64,000 bases of DNA from Allodiplogaster sudhausi (lineage: Eukaryota > Nematoda > Chromadorea > Rhabditida > Diplogasteridae), in the NCBI GenBank assembly GCA_945643635.1, contig CALZFC010000042.1, positions 2,232,001 through 2,296,000 of the forward strand, given 5' to 3'. The position numbers and the translations under genes were made by a program. Shown here piece by piece: positions 14,316-25,700 of the stretch. How positions within the stretch are numbered: the stretch's first letter is position 1; each line of letters begins with the position of its first letter. The notes below the pieces were generated by a model, which saw only the letters and a list, made by a program, of their open reading frames with translations, was not told the origin of the DNA and ran no database searches.

Positions 14316-17300
14316 TTAGAGTTGTCTGTAAGTGTAGCAGGAGACGTCTCCCTTGCTCTCTTGGCAGAAGAGTTCTGTGTTCGTGACGTAAGAGAAGTCT
14401 CCGTTCGCGCAGATCACATCGAATCGGCCACCGAACTGAGATTCTGCTGCCAGCTGAATCAGCCTCTTCGACGAGTTCAAGTTGTCGTCCATGTTCTGAA
14501 GTTAGACGAGTTAAAATGAGCATCATTTATGTTTATTGTTAATATCTAAGAATGAATTCATTATGAGTGAAATCTAGCCTCGATCATGAGTGTGCGGAGA
14601 TCCTCCGAGTTGCAGAGGGGATCGTCCGTCAACTTCAGCTCGGCCACGTCCACCACTCGCTCCTCGCCCGTGGTCTGCTCCTCCTCAGACTACAGCGGAT
14701 TTTATATAGTTTATATTTATCAAGTAAATAAATCTTAAATATTCAAGCGAATGGGTGCGTGTAGAACCTTGTTCTCGTCGCGCTCTGCTTTTTGGATCTC
14801 CTGTTCTTCAACTTCGGCCACCTTCGACGCCGCGATTCCACTCTTAAAACGGAACTGGATTTCCAATATTCCTTTACAATGATATCATTCATGTAGAAAT
14901 CAATGGATAATATTGACGCTGGGCTTGTGGAGGTCGACATCAGGAGGCGCAGCGGCGACCTTCTCGGCCTCGTCGGAGGGTGCCGAGTCGAGTGACGACT
15001 CCGTGAAGGTGGCCGACTGCTGCTCACTCACTTCCGCCACCACCTGACAGTCATTTATTGCTCTCTTTCATGCAGATCACTATTCATTTGTTATCTACAA
15101 CATTCCAAGCACCTTATATCTTTATTTGAGTAAAGAAAGCTGTACTAACAGCCGCATGCGCTCCTCCGATTGCATAAGAGGGGCCTGCTAGGGGAAGAGG
15201 CTGTGGTGGAGGCTGGAAGGTTCCAGGCGCTGGCTGCACCTATCAATCAATTTTATTTTAAAATCCACTCCACTTCTTTCCATATTTTGCCATGGCAACT
15301 TAAAGAAGTGTACAAAAGTAGCCATGAAATATGGCAGCAGAACCTGCACCGGCGCAGGAGCGATGGGAGGCGGGGGCGGGGGCGCGGGCAGGAACTGGCG
15401 GGGCGCCACGGGTCCTCCTCCGTAGCTCGATCCTCCGCCGTATCCTCCGCTGTATCCTCCACCGTATCCGCCACCGTATCCTCCTCCACCACCGTAGTTG
15501 CCGCCGAATCCGACCGGTCCACCGTAGCCTCCGCCTCCGCCACAAACTGGCGGCGGAGGGCAGGAGGGCGCTGAAAATAGGGGACTTTGAGTAGCCATAT
15601 GGGCGGTATATTTACGTTTTTATTAATAAGGATATTTAAGTTGCATGTAATTTTTTGCTTTTATCATATCGAATTGGATCTGCTGTTAAGTTCATTTATA
15701 CCCACATCCGTACATGCCCATGAGTGTTTCAGCGTTCCCCCTTTCACTATTAATTGAAAAGCAAAGTCTTGCAGCTACACTGGCCCCTTCAACTCCCTGG
15801 TCGTTCAAGAGCTTGAAGAGTCTTCTTATGATGCCTTTAACACATTCTAAACGAGAAAAGCGCTAGCGGACTACAAGGATGCATCAATGGGAGTGGGGGA
15901 GAGAGAGGACAGAGAGAAAGAGAGAGATGGGAGAGGGGGAGAGAGAGGACAGAGAGAAAGAGAGAGATGGGAGTGGGGGAGAGAGAGGACAGAGAGAAAG
16001 AGAGAGATGGGAGTGGGGGAGAGAGAGGACAGAGAGAAAGAGAGAGATGGGAGTGGGGGAGAGAGAGGACAGAGAGAAAGAGAGAGATGGGAGTGGGGGA
16101 GAGAGAGGACAGAGAGAAAGAGAGAGATGGGAGTGGGGGAGAGAGAGGACAGAGAGAAAGAGAGAGATGGGAGTGGGGGAGAGAGAGGACAGAGAGAAAG
16201 AGAGAGATGGGAGTGGGGGAGAGAGAGGACAGAGAGAAAGAGAGAGATGGGAGTGGGGGAGAGAGAGGACAGAGAGAAAGAGAGAGATGGGAGTGGGGGA
16301 GAGAGAGGACAGAGAGAAAGAGAGAGATGGGAGTGGGGGAGAGAGAGGACAGAGAGAAAGAGAGAGATGGGAGTGGGGGAGAGAGAGGACAGAGAGAAAG
16401 AGAGAGATGGGAGTGGGGGAGAGAGAGGACAGAGAGAAAGAGAGAGATGGGAGTGGGGGAGAGAGAGGACAGAGAGAAAGAGAGAGATGGGAGTGGGGGA
16501 GAGAGAGGACAGAGAGAAAGAGAGAGATGGGAGTGGGGGAGAGAGAGGACAGAGAGAAAGAGAGAGATGGGAGTGGGGGAGAGAGAGGACAGAGAGAAAG
16601 AGAGAGATGGGAGTGGGGGAGAGAGAGGACAGAGAGAAAGAGAGAGATGGGAGTGGGGGAGAGAGAGGACAGAGAGAAAGAGAGAGATGGGAGTGGGGGA
16701 GAGAGAGGACAGAGAGAAAGAGAGAGATGGGAGTGGGGGAGAGAGAGGACAGAGAGAAAGAGAGAGATGGGAGTGGGGGAGAGAGAGGACAGAGAGAAAG
16801 AGAGAGATGGGAGTGGGGGAGAGAGAGGACAGAGAGAAAGAGAGAGATGGGAGTGGGGGAGAGAGAGGACAGAGAGAAAGAGAGAGATGGGAGTGGGGGA
16901 GAGAGAGGACAGAGAGAAAGAGAGAGATGGGAGTGGGGGAGAGAGAGGACAGAGAGAAAGAGAGAGATGGGAGTGGGGGAGAGAGAGGACAGAGAGAAAG
17001 AGAGAGATGGGAGTGGGGGAGAGAGAGGACAGAGAGAAAGAGAGAGATGGGAGTGGGGGAGAGAGAGGACAGAGAGAAAGAGAGAGATGGGAGTGGGGGA
17101 GAGAGAGGACAGAGAGAAAGAGAGAGATGGGAGTGGGGGAGAGAGAGGACAGAGAGAAAGAGAGAGATGGGAGTGGGGGAGAGAGAGGACAGAGAGAAAG
17201 AGAGAGATGGGAGTGGGGGAGAGAGAGGACAGAGAGAAAGAGAGAGATGGGAGTGGGGGAGAGAGAGGACAGAGAGAAAGAGAGAGATGGGAGTGGGGGA

Positions 17301-20300
17301 GAGAGAGGACAGAGAGAAAGAGAGAGATGGGAGTGGGGGAGAGAGAGGACAGAGAGAAAGAGAGAGATGGGAGTGGGGGAGAGAGAGGACAGAGAGAAAG
17401 AGAGAGATGGGAGTGGGGGAGAGAGAGGACAGAGAGAAAGAGAGAGATGGGAGTGGGGGAGAGAGAGGACAGAGAGAAAGAGAGAGATGGGAGTGGGGGA
17501 GAGAGAGGACAGAGAGAAAGAGAGAGATGGGAGTGGGGGAGAGAGAGGACAGAGAGAAAGAGAGAGATGGGAGTGGGGGAGAGAGAGGACAGAGAGAAAG
17601 AGAGAGATGGGAGTGGGGGAGAGAGAGGACAGAGAGAAAGAGAGAGATGGGAGTGGGGGAGAGAGAGGACAGAGAGAAAGAGAGAGATGGGAGTGGGGGA
17701 GAGAGAGGACAGAGAGAAAGAGAGAGATGGGAGTGGGGGAGAGAGAGGACAGAGAGAAAGAGAGAGATGGGAGTGGGGGAGAGAGAGGACAGAGAGAAAG
17801 AGAGAGATGGGAGTGGGGGAGAGAGAGGACAGAGAGAAAGAGAGAGATGGGAGTGGGGGAGAGAGAGGACAGAGAGAAAGAGAGAGATGGGAGTGGGGGA
17901 GAGAGAGGACAGAGAGAAAGAGAGAGATGGGAGTGGGGGAGAGAGAGGACAGAGAGAAAGAGAGAGATGGGAGTGGGGGAGAGAGAGGACAGAGAGAAAG
18001 AGAGAGATGGGAGTGGGGGAGAGAGAGGACAGAGAGAAAGAGAGAGATGGGAGTGGGGGAGAGAGAGGACAGAGAGAAAGAGAGAGATGGGAGTGGGGGA
18101 GAGAGAGGACAGAGAGAAAGAGAGAGATGGGAGTGGGGGAGAGAGAGGACAGAGAGAAAGAGAGAGATGGGAGTGGGGGAGAGAGAGGACAGAGAGAAAG
18201 AGAGAGATGGGAGTGGGGGAGAGAGAGGACAGAGAGAAAGAGAGAGATGGGAGTGGGGGAGAGAGAGGACAGAGAGAAAGAGAGAGATGGGAGTGGGGGA
18301 GAGAGAGGACAGAGAGAAAGAGAGAGATGGGAGTGGGGGAGAGAGAGGACAGAGAGAAAGAGAGAGATGGGAGTGGGGGAGAGAGAGGACAGAGAGAAAG
18401 AGAGAGATGGGAGTGGGGGAGAGAGAGGACAGAGAGAAAGAGAGAGATGGGAGTGGGGGAGAGAGAGGACAGAGAGAAAGAGAGAGATGGGAGTGGGGGA
18501 GAGAGAGGACAGAGAGAAAGAGAGAGATGGGAGTGGGGGAGAGAGAGGACAGAGAGAAAGAGAGAGATGGGAGTGGGGGAGAGAGAGGACAGAGAGAAAG
18601 AGAGAGATGGGAGTGGGGGAGAGAGAGGACAGAGAGAAAGAGAGAGATGGGAGTGGGGGAGAGAGAGGACAGAGAGAAAGAGAGAGATGGGAGTGGGGGA
18701 GAGAGAGGACAGAGAGAAAGAGAGAGATGGGAGTGGGGGAGAGAGAGGACAGAGAGAAAGAGAGAGATGGGAGTGGGGGAGAGAGAGGACAGAGAGAAAG
18801 AGAGAGATGGGAGTGGGGGAGAGAGAGGACAGAGAGAAAGAGAGAGATGGGAGTGGGGGAGAGAGAGGACAGAGAGAAAGAGAGAGATGGGAGTGGGGGA
18901 GAGAGAGGACAGAGAGAAAGAGAGAGATGGGAGTGGGGGAGAGAGAGGACAGAGAGAAAGAGAGAGATGGGAGTGGGGGAGAGAGAGGACAGAGAGAAAG
19001 AGAGAGATGGGAGTGGGGGAGAGAGAGGACAGAGAGAAAGAGAGAGATGGGAGTGGGGGAGAGAGAGGACAGAGAGAAAGAGAGAGATGGGAGTGGGGGA
19101 GAGAGAGGACAGAGAGAAAGAGAGAGATGGGAGTGGGGGAGAGAGAGGACAGAGAGAAAGAGAGAGATGGGAGTGGGGGAGAGAGAGGACAGAGAGAAAG
19201 AGAGAGATGGGAGTGGGGGAGAGAGAGGACAGAGAGAAAGAGAGAGATGGGAGTGGGGGAGAGAGAGGACAGAGAGAAAGAGAGAGATGGGAGTGGGGGA
19301 GAGAGAGGACAGAGAGAAAGAGAGAGATGGGAGTGGGGGAGAGAGAGGACAGAGAGAAAGAGAGAGATGGGAGTGGGGGAGAGAGAGGACAGAGAGAAAG
19401 AGAGAGATGGGAGTGGGGGAGAGAGAGGACAGAGAGAAAGAGAGAGATGGGAGTGGGGGAGAGAGAGGACAGAGAGAAAGAGAGAGATGGGAGTGGGGGA
19501 GAGAGAGGACAGAGAGAAAGAGAGAGATGGGAGTGGGGGAGAGAGAGGACAGAGAGAAAGAGAGAGATGGGAGTGGGGGAGAGAGAGGACAGAGAGAAAG
19601 AGAGAGATGGGAGTGGGGGAGAGAGAGGACAGAGAGAAAGAGAGAGATGGGAGTGGGGGAGAGAGAGGACAGAGAGAAAGAGAGAGATGGGAGTGGGGGA
19701 GAGAGAGGACAGAGAGAAAGAGAGAGATGGGAGTGGGGGAGAGAGAGGACAGAGAGAAAGAGAGAGATGGGAGTGGGGGAGAGAGAGGACAGAGAGAAAG
19801 AGAGAGATGGGAGTGGGGGAGAGAGAGGACAGAGAGAAAGAGAGAGATGGGAGTGGGGGAGAGAGAGGACAGAGAGAAAGAGAGAGATGGGAGTGGGGGA
19901 GAGAGAGGACAGAGAGAAAGAGAGAGATGGGAGTGGGGGAGAGAGAGGACAGAGAGAAAGAGAGAGATGGGAGTGGGGGAGAGAGAGGACAGAGAGAAAG
20001 AGAGAGAAGTAGCGGAGAGACAAGAGAGAATCACAAAGAAAGAAATTAACAGACGAGAAAGAAAGTCCCCGGGCGAAGACTGGGAGAGAGAAGGAGACAA
20101 TGGGAGTGTGAACGATATGAAAAATGATGAGAGAAAGAGAGAACTCGACAGGATGAGCAGAACTTGAATCATTACGTAAGAGGGGCCGTTACTGACCATT
20201 TCGATCCCGCTTTTCTTTTTCCATTTTGTCCGGCGTGCATGTGCATGAATGGCACACCTTCTTGACCGTGTAAGGAGAGAGAGAAATGGAGATAGACAGA

Positions 20301-20309
20301 CAGAGAGAG

Positions 20310-20347
<38 letters not shown>

Positions 20348-20866
20348 ATTGAAAGTGAGACGAGAGGGAGAGACAGAAGAGAGAATAAAGAGCAAAGGTG
20401 AAGATGCAGAGAAGAGGAGAACCCTTATGGTTAGCAACTAGAATCCGAGCGATGAGATCCATCCGACCATGTTTTCTCAAGTGGATGAAAGGATAACCCG
20501 TATGAATGTGGGTATCTATGAAGGCAGAAAAGGCTTGGTTTCACACAAAATCATACTTTGTGCTTATCGTGAATAAGGCCAACTCGTTAAATAAAATTTG
20601 ATTGCCAGTGACGAAACGCCGCTGCACTAACGGATTTTTGCAACTGGCAACAAGGGAACGATTTTAAAGCGGTCGAAACACTTTTGATCGAGCGAAATTT
20701 TGATTGGAAAAGCAAAAAGCGACTAACGAAGACGCGGAGCACAGACAGGAGCGGGCGGGCACGCGGGCTGGCCGCAGCCACAGCCACCACCGCCTCCTCC
20801 ACCGAAGAAGAAGGCAGACGAGGCCACGAAGAGACACGAGGCCACGCAGATATCCAGCAGCAACAT
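14316..20866 (-). CDS. Ground-like (grl-type) secreted protein, 7 exons, about 315 aa
   Basis: Exons (minus): 20728-20866, 15344-15570, 15150-15239, 15043-14918, 14842-14768, 14689-14579 and 14495-14316, all joining in phase. Exon 1 encodes a signal peptide (MLLLDICVASCLFVASSAFF) and then a Gly/Cys start with CGCGQPACPPAPVC. Exon 2 continues with SCPPPPVCGGGGGYGG and Gly-Tyr repeats. A Pro-rich and then acidic linker follows (exons 3-5). The C-terminal 70 residues match the ground-like domain: PLCNSEDLR, SSKRLIQLAAESQFGGRFD, VICANGDFSYV and a final Cys pair (LFCQ, VSCYTY). Ground-like proteins are nematode-specific, hedgehog-related secreted proteins, generally expressed in epidermis and cuticle-forming cells; a cuticle or matrix role here is inference from the family. 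The exon 6/7 intron appears to use a GC donor (GAG|gctaga). Intron 1 is 5,157 bp and contains the 40-bp minisatellite. Joining exon 1 to exon 2 rests on matching phase (C|CG) and on the split Gly/Cys module. RNA evidence would settle it. Confidence 0.8.
15571..15886. other. Intron 1 of the ground-like gene, 3' portion
   Basis: AT-rich sequence between exon 2 of the ground-like gene and the minisatellite. No gene is seen. The acceptor of exon 2 (ttttcag) lies at its left edge. Confidence 0.6.
15887..20006. repeat. 40-bp purine-rich minisatellite, 103 tandem copies
   Basis: 4,120 bp equals 103 units of 40 bp. The plus-strand unit begins atgggagtgggggagagaga and has 37 purines out of 40. By eye all units are identical except the second, which has gagag for gagtg (T to A at 15934). 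Because 40 is not a multiple of 3 and the unit has no stop in any plus or in the listed minus phases, long frames run through the array in several phases (about 1,370-1,440 codons). These are repeat artefacts, not genes. The array lies in intron 1 of the ground-like gene, pyrimidine-rich on the transcribed-sense strand. Confidence 0.97.
20007..20727. other. Intron 1 of the ground-like gene, 5' portion
   Basis: Contains a GA tract (about 20271-20345) and otherwise unremarkable sequence. The exon 1 donor (CTTC|gttagt) is at its right edge. Confidence 0.6.
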
Positions 20867-21675
20867 TGCACCACGAGAGCTGCAAGATCATCTTACTTTT
20901 CAATCACATCATAACTGCTTTACATTCACAACAATTTAACCGTGATGCAGAAATTCAACCGAAAAAGAAGAAAATATTGTCGAATATACTAGAAAGAAAA
21001 TGAGGATGAGCGGACATTAGAAGAAATTGAATTTAATGGACACTTCGCGAGAGAAAATCTTCCATCCACAACAGTTGAAGTATTTTGCTAGCGAACTGTT
21101 ATTTACGTTTTCGATTGAATGCGCGCGCAGAAATGACCGGAGAGGCAACACAGGTTCCAGCCATGAGCAGGGGAGGAAAGTGTTGCTAGCCCGAGGGGGA
21201 AACTAAATGCTTTCTCGATCATTGAAGTCCTACAATTCCTTTGCCATTCTATCACTTTTATTTTCCACTCTATCACTTCCCATTGACCACTTTCTACAGT
21301 CCATTAAAGATTTTTCATTTTTTTAGGGACGAATAGTTGGTTGCCATCACGAAATTAAGCAGGAAAGACAATACAGTTATGAGCATTTGCTAGGATCTTG
21401 ACAACTCATTAAGTAACGACGATTGACGATTGAGCCCTGCAGTCCTGGAAACTTCCCTCAACGGACAATGCCAAGGGTCGACTGATTGGCCCCCGGTGAC
21501 CGGGTAGGTGGGACTGCCTCGAGGCTGCTTTAGAGGAGATCGAGAGAGCTAGAAAGAGAAGCAGAGAGCGGAGAGAGGGAGAGAGAGAGAGAGGAAAGGA
21601 GAGCGGACTGGACTCGGAGAGTGCGCAGGAGGTTAGAGTGCAACATGGTCAAATCCTAACATGAAAAGAGAGCAG

Positions 21676-21710
<35 letters not shown>

Positions 21711-23237
21711 GAGCCCAAGAGAAAGATAGAAATAAGTGAAGGAGGAGGAGTCCACAGGCAGACGAGTGTGTCCTCTCTGACTTTTCTTTCACTTTTCTCT
21801 CTTTTTCCCTTCATTCTCTCTTCACAATGTTGCTGGACACTGACACTGGGCATATGCTTAGAAGGATGCGAAACAAGGAAAAAAAACTCGCCGGCCACTA
21901 GGTGCCGTTGGCCAGCTTAGACAAGAGATGATGAAGAAATCGGAGGTGATGAGAGGAGAGAAAAAAGAGGAGAAGATGAAGATGGAGAGGGGATTGAAAA
22001 AGAGAAAACGAGAGAGAACAGACAAGGAATTGAACGAGAGAAAAAGACGCAAGAAATACAATTCCGGCCATTGTTGTTTGAGGATAAAGCTTGGGTTCAA
22101 GCCTGTCAACCTAAGGCAACCCCTCAAGTCATCGAATCATGTAGAGCGACTTTCACCTTCTTCGGGCTGAATGATAGATGCACAAACATCGTTAAGTTTC
22201 ATTTAAATAATATGACCTTTTATTTTAATATATGCACATAGTACATATACATCTATATTCGGCATGGGTACTTAGTAACGAAGTTTCCTTATTTATTATG
22301 AATTGCTAGGAAAACCTAAATTGGGTCATTTGATTTGCCTAGGTTTTCGTTACAGGAATTTACAATTTCATACTGTTTTGTCTTCTAAGGGTACGGTCGT
22401 GTATCTCAGCTTAAAACAAGGGCCGGAAGCTAAATAGACGAGAGTTTTTCGAGAAAAGAGTACCTTTCTTCCCCGGAAAGAGATGGAATATTGAAATGAC
22501 GGATGGCATAAGAGTTGTCATTAAATTCAAAAACGATCTTGCGTAATATCAACATGATGTTATGCATCAAAGGAAACTAAATTTCACGTACAATTTGTTC
22601 TTCTAACAATAAGCACGATATTAATTATCAAGAGAATAGAAGAACGGAGTGAGTACTCTGCCTCGATCTAAATACATTGAATTTCGTAAATGCTTGCCAA
22701 TCTTCGGACATTTCTAATCTCGGAAGGGTGTTTTATTCTCGTCTCCACTTCCACTTCGTGCCCATTTAATCTCATTCCTCTCTCTATTCTCCGTCTCTCT
22801 TCACCTCTTTCTTCTCTCACATCTAAGTGTGGTTTGCCGCAGGACTGGATCTCGTCCAGCTCTCCCCGGAGTGAGTTCGCGTTGCGTAATTCGCTGCCAC
22901 CCCGATCGGTGCAGTGGACTTCGTAACAACTTAATCAAAGCAGAACATCATATTAAGTACATTAAGTGCTAAAGTAGTGTATCTCCGTTCCCACGTAAAC
23001 AATGCGCTAATTGTTCCATTTTCACTATATCCTTTTCCCGAGGATGGCTGGCGCTCCGCCAGCTCTGCTCCAAGGTTTCGCAACTATTTTCAATAAACAT
23101 CGTAAGAAATAAAGTAAATATATATTTGAAAACTGATGTTCCTACTATTAGATGATCGGGAAAAGAGTTCCCAGCAGCTGGTGACTGGAGCCAGCATTAG
23201 CGAATTCGCTGTCTACATTCAAGGTTTACATCTTTAA
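20867..23237. other. Intergenic region upstream of the ground-like gene
   Basis: No supported gene. It should contain the ground-like promoter next to 20867. GA tracts lie near 21540-21600 and 21678-21708. No coding exon chain was found on either strand up to the TTAA at 23234-23237 that borders the transposon island. Confidence 0.5.
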
Positions 23238-24192
23238 GAGAGCCTCTCTGTATGCCTCCAGTAGGGCCTGCCCCAGATCCAGATGTTGGATTTCGAGTAT
23301 GAAAACATAGTCAGGCATGGCACAGGGCCCCATTAGCAAGATTAAATGGTTAAAAAAAATTTCAAAAATTTTTTTGTGTGAACAGTTGAAAGTATGTATA
23401 TTTTATGAATAGACGTATCTCGCTTCAAACTCAATATTTCTCAATTTTCTTTTTTTTATTGGCATCATCGTTGGATTCTAAACAAAAGTTGCCCAGATGT
23501 TTCAGTCAACTATTTCATTTTCACATCGAAAAATTACTTTTAATATTTGAATTTGACGGTTAAATACCTTATACTCATTTGTGTGTGGGTGTTATATCTC
23601 AAAATGTAGAGCATTAAAAACTGTATAACATATATTCTTTTGATTGGGTGTAGAGGTCCCCAAGGGAGGAAAACATAGGCTCGAATAGGCGTACCTCGGA
23701 GATGTGGGATTCAAGGAATGCGTGAAAAAGAAGTTAAATTCTTGTTGTAACATAAAATGAATCATTTCATTCGATTCAGCTTGTTCCTTTTCATAAAATC
23801 TCCCTAAAAAAATTTCATAAAAATATCAATTTCCATGAAAATAACGCATTTTTCGATTTTTCTGCAATTGTCAGAAAATGACCTAAAACTATTCAAAGAG
23901 CTGTATTTTCAATGTTTTCAGCGAGAACAGAATGCGGATAATACTGTTCAGTACGCGACAAAATTCTCTACATCATACATCCATTACATCTATATTGGGC
24001 GTCCCCACCAATGACAGTATCGATTTTCCTATGGCGGTCGCGTCAAAACTGACAGATCCGCATTTTCCAACTTTTCGTGCAATCTTAATGTTTCGTACTC
24101 ATCCAATGCATCATTCTGCTCCACGAAGCACACTAAGGTCAGAATCGATGTTTGTTTTGCAGATTTCCCGTGGTAAAAGCCCGCAAAAGGGT

Positions 24193-24253
24193 TTGCACGC
24201 GCGCGGATTTGAACCCGCGACCCATGACATTCGACGTGCACAACCAATTGGCG
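24193..24253 (-). other. tRNA-like segment in the left arm of element A
   Basis: Mirror copy of the segment at 24987-25047. On the minus strand it carries a perfect pol III B-box match (GGTTCAAATCC type; here the complement reads ggatttgaacc) inside a T-arm-like hairpin. It points outward from the palindrome. Confidence 0.5.
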
Positions 24254-24986
24254 AAAATGACATAAAAAAATTCATTTCTGGAAAATGCTAAAACCAATCA
24301 TAAAGGTTGACCTATCAACCGATAGCTATTTTTGCGCTCTATCGAAATAAATATATCCGCCAAAAAGTGTAAATTGGCAGCAAGGCCAAATAAGTGGCCA
24401 AAATATTTGAACATAAAAAAGTAGATCAAACAATCTATACATCATAACGTGATGTATGGGATAGTTGTTCGCCTTCGCGAAACCTATCGAATGGCATATA
24501 ACATGTGGCGATAAGTTCAATCCACGAGCAATAACAGCCGGGAAAACGTCCCCCAAAATATTGACTCCAGGGCATTTTTTCGGTACTCTTACTAATAGAG
24601 AGGACATTATTTATCAGTCACTATTTGTTATTCGGCTGGAGTACCGAAAAAGAGCCCTGGAGTCCGTTGAAAAGTCAATATTTTAGGGGGACATTTTCGC
24701 GGCTGTTATTGCTGGCGGATTGAACTTATCGCCACATGTTATATGCCATTCGATAGGTTTCGCGAAGGCGAACAACTATCCCATACATCACGTTATGATG
24801 TATAGATTGTTTGATCTACTTTTTTTATGTTCAAATATTTAGGCCACTTATTTGGCCTTGCTGCCAATTTACACTTTTTGGCGGATATATTTATTTCGAT
24901 AGAGCGCAAAAATAGCCATCGGTTGATAGGTCAACCTTTAAGATTGGTTTTAGCATTTTCCAGAAATGAATTTTTTTATGTCATTT

Positions 24987-25047
24987 TCGCCAATTGGTTG
25001 TGCACGTCGAATGTCATGGGTCGCGGGTTCAAATCCGCGCGCGTGCA
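24987..25047 (+). other. tRNA-like segment in the right arm of element A
   Basis: GGTTCAAATCC at 25026-25036 matches the B-box consensus GGTTCRANNCC and sits in a stem-loop (CGCGG...CCGCG) like a T-arm. A D-arm-like CCAATTGG lies about 30 nt upstream. A convincing acceptor stem is not visible, so I do not call a functional tRNA gene. Confidence 0.5.
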
Positions 25048-25091
25048 AACCCTTTTGCGGGCTTTTACCACGGGAAATCTGCAAAACAAAC

Positions 25092-25629
25092 TGTTCATTC
25101 TAGCGCGAATGAATGACTGATGACATAGCGAACCACCCAGATATATTGTGTTTTTACCGTAGTTTCCCGCCTTAATTTTGAATGACTAAGACATGTTTGG
25201 ACATGTCTCCGACTCTTCCCCTCGCTTCGCCCCTTTCTCACCTTGAGTCAGTGTTAAGTCGGTTCCCGCCCGGTGCGGCGGTGGGGAGAGACGACTGTCT
25301 CTTGACAGTCGGAGCGTGGCCTCTCTGCCACTGCTCCGTCTCTCCCGTCCCTCCTCTTTCTCTGCAACACCGACTCCCGCTCGGCTTTTTCCTCCTTTCC
25401 CCTCGTCACAAGAGTCGAGTCATCCTCGACTCCTTCGGTTTTCTTGGTTTTATTTTATTTACTCGAATCTTCGTCATCATTTGTTATTCCTTAAAGGTTG
25501 ACCAAGTGTACATAAACTTGTCTTACTACGAGTTGTGTCTTGGCAACTTTATAAAGGATAAGGGTCACGAGTAAGGGTCTCTCCATCTACTTTGAAGAGT
25601 AAGCACGGGAGAACGCACTCTTCTCGACA
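25092..25629 (+). repeat. 5' LTR of the BEL/Pao-like element
   Basis: 538 bp, begins tgttcattctagcg and ends ttctcgaca. It is nearly identical to 28071-28608. Differences include gaaccaccc versus gaactacct, and tttataaagg versus tttctaaagg. Confidence 0.93.
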
Positions 25630-25647
25630 TGGTGCGTCGGCCGGGAA
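25630..25647 (+). other. Primer-binding site of the LTR element
   Basis: TGGTGCGTCGGCCGGGAA directly after the 5' LTR. Its complement resembles the CCA-ending 3' end of tRNA-Gly, as expected for priming minus-strand synthesis. Confidence 0.75.
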
Positions 25648-25700
25648 CTCGACGCGCCCCGGTGCCCACCCCCGCGGGGGTGCGGTCAAGGGGCGGGGTC

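Noticed and set aside
15887..20006. CRISPR-like array
   Set aside because: Units are contiguous with no variable spacers, and the context is a nematode intron.
15871..20199. Open frames of about 1,360-1,440 codons on both strands
   Set aside because: They are translations of the 40-bp tandem repeat. The unit has no stops, and its length is not a multiple of 3, so several phases stay open. There is no splice or domain evidence.
22690..22926. Short frame MLANLRTFLISEG with Pro/Ser content
   Set aside because: No conserved residues, splice signals or neighbouring exons to support it.
24987..25047. Functional tRNA gene
   Set aside because: The B-box and T-arm are good, but no 7-bp acceptor stem or clean anticodon arm could be drawn; I call it tRNA-like only.
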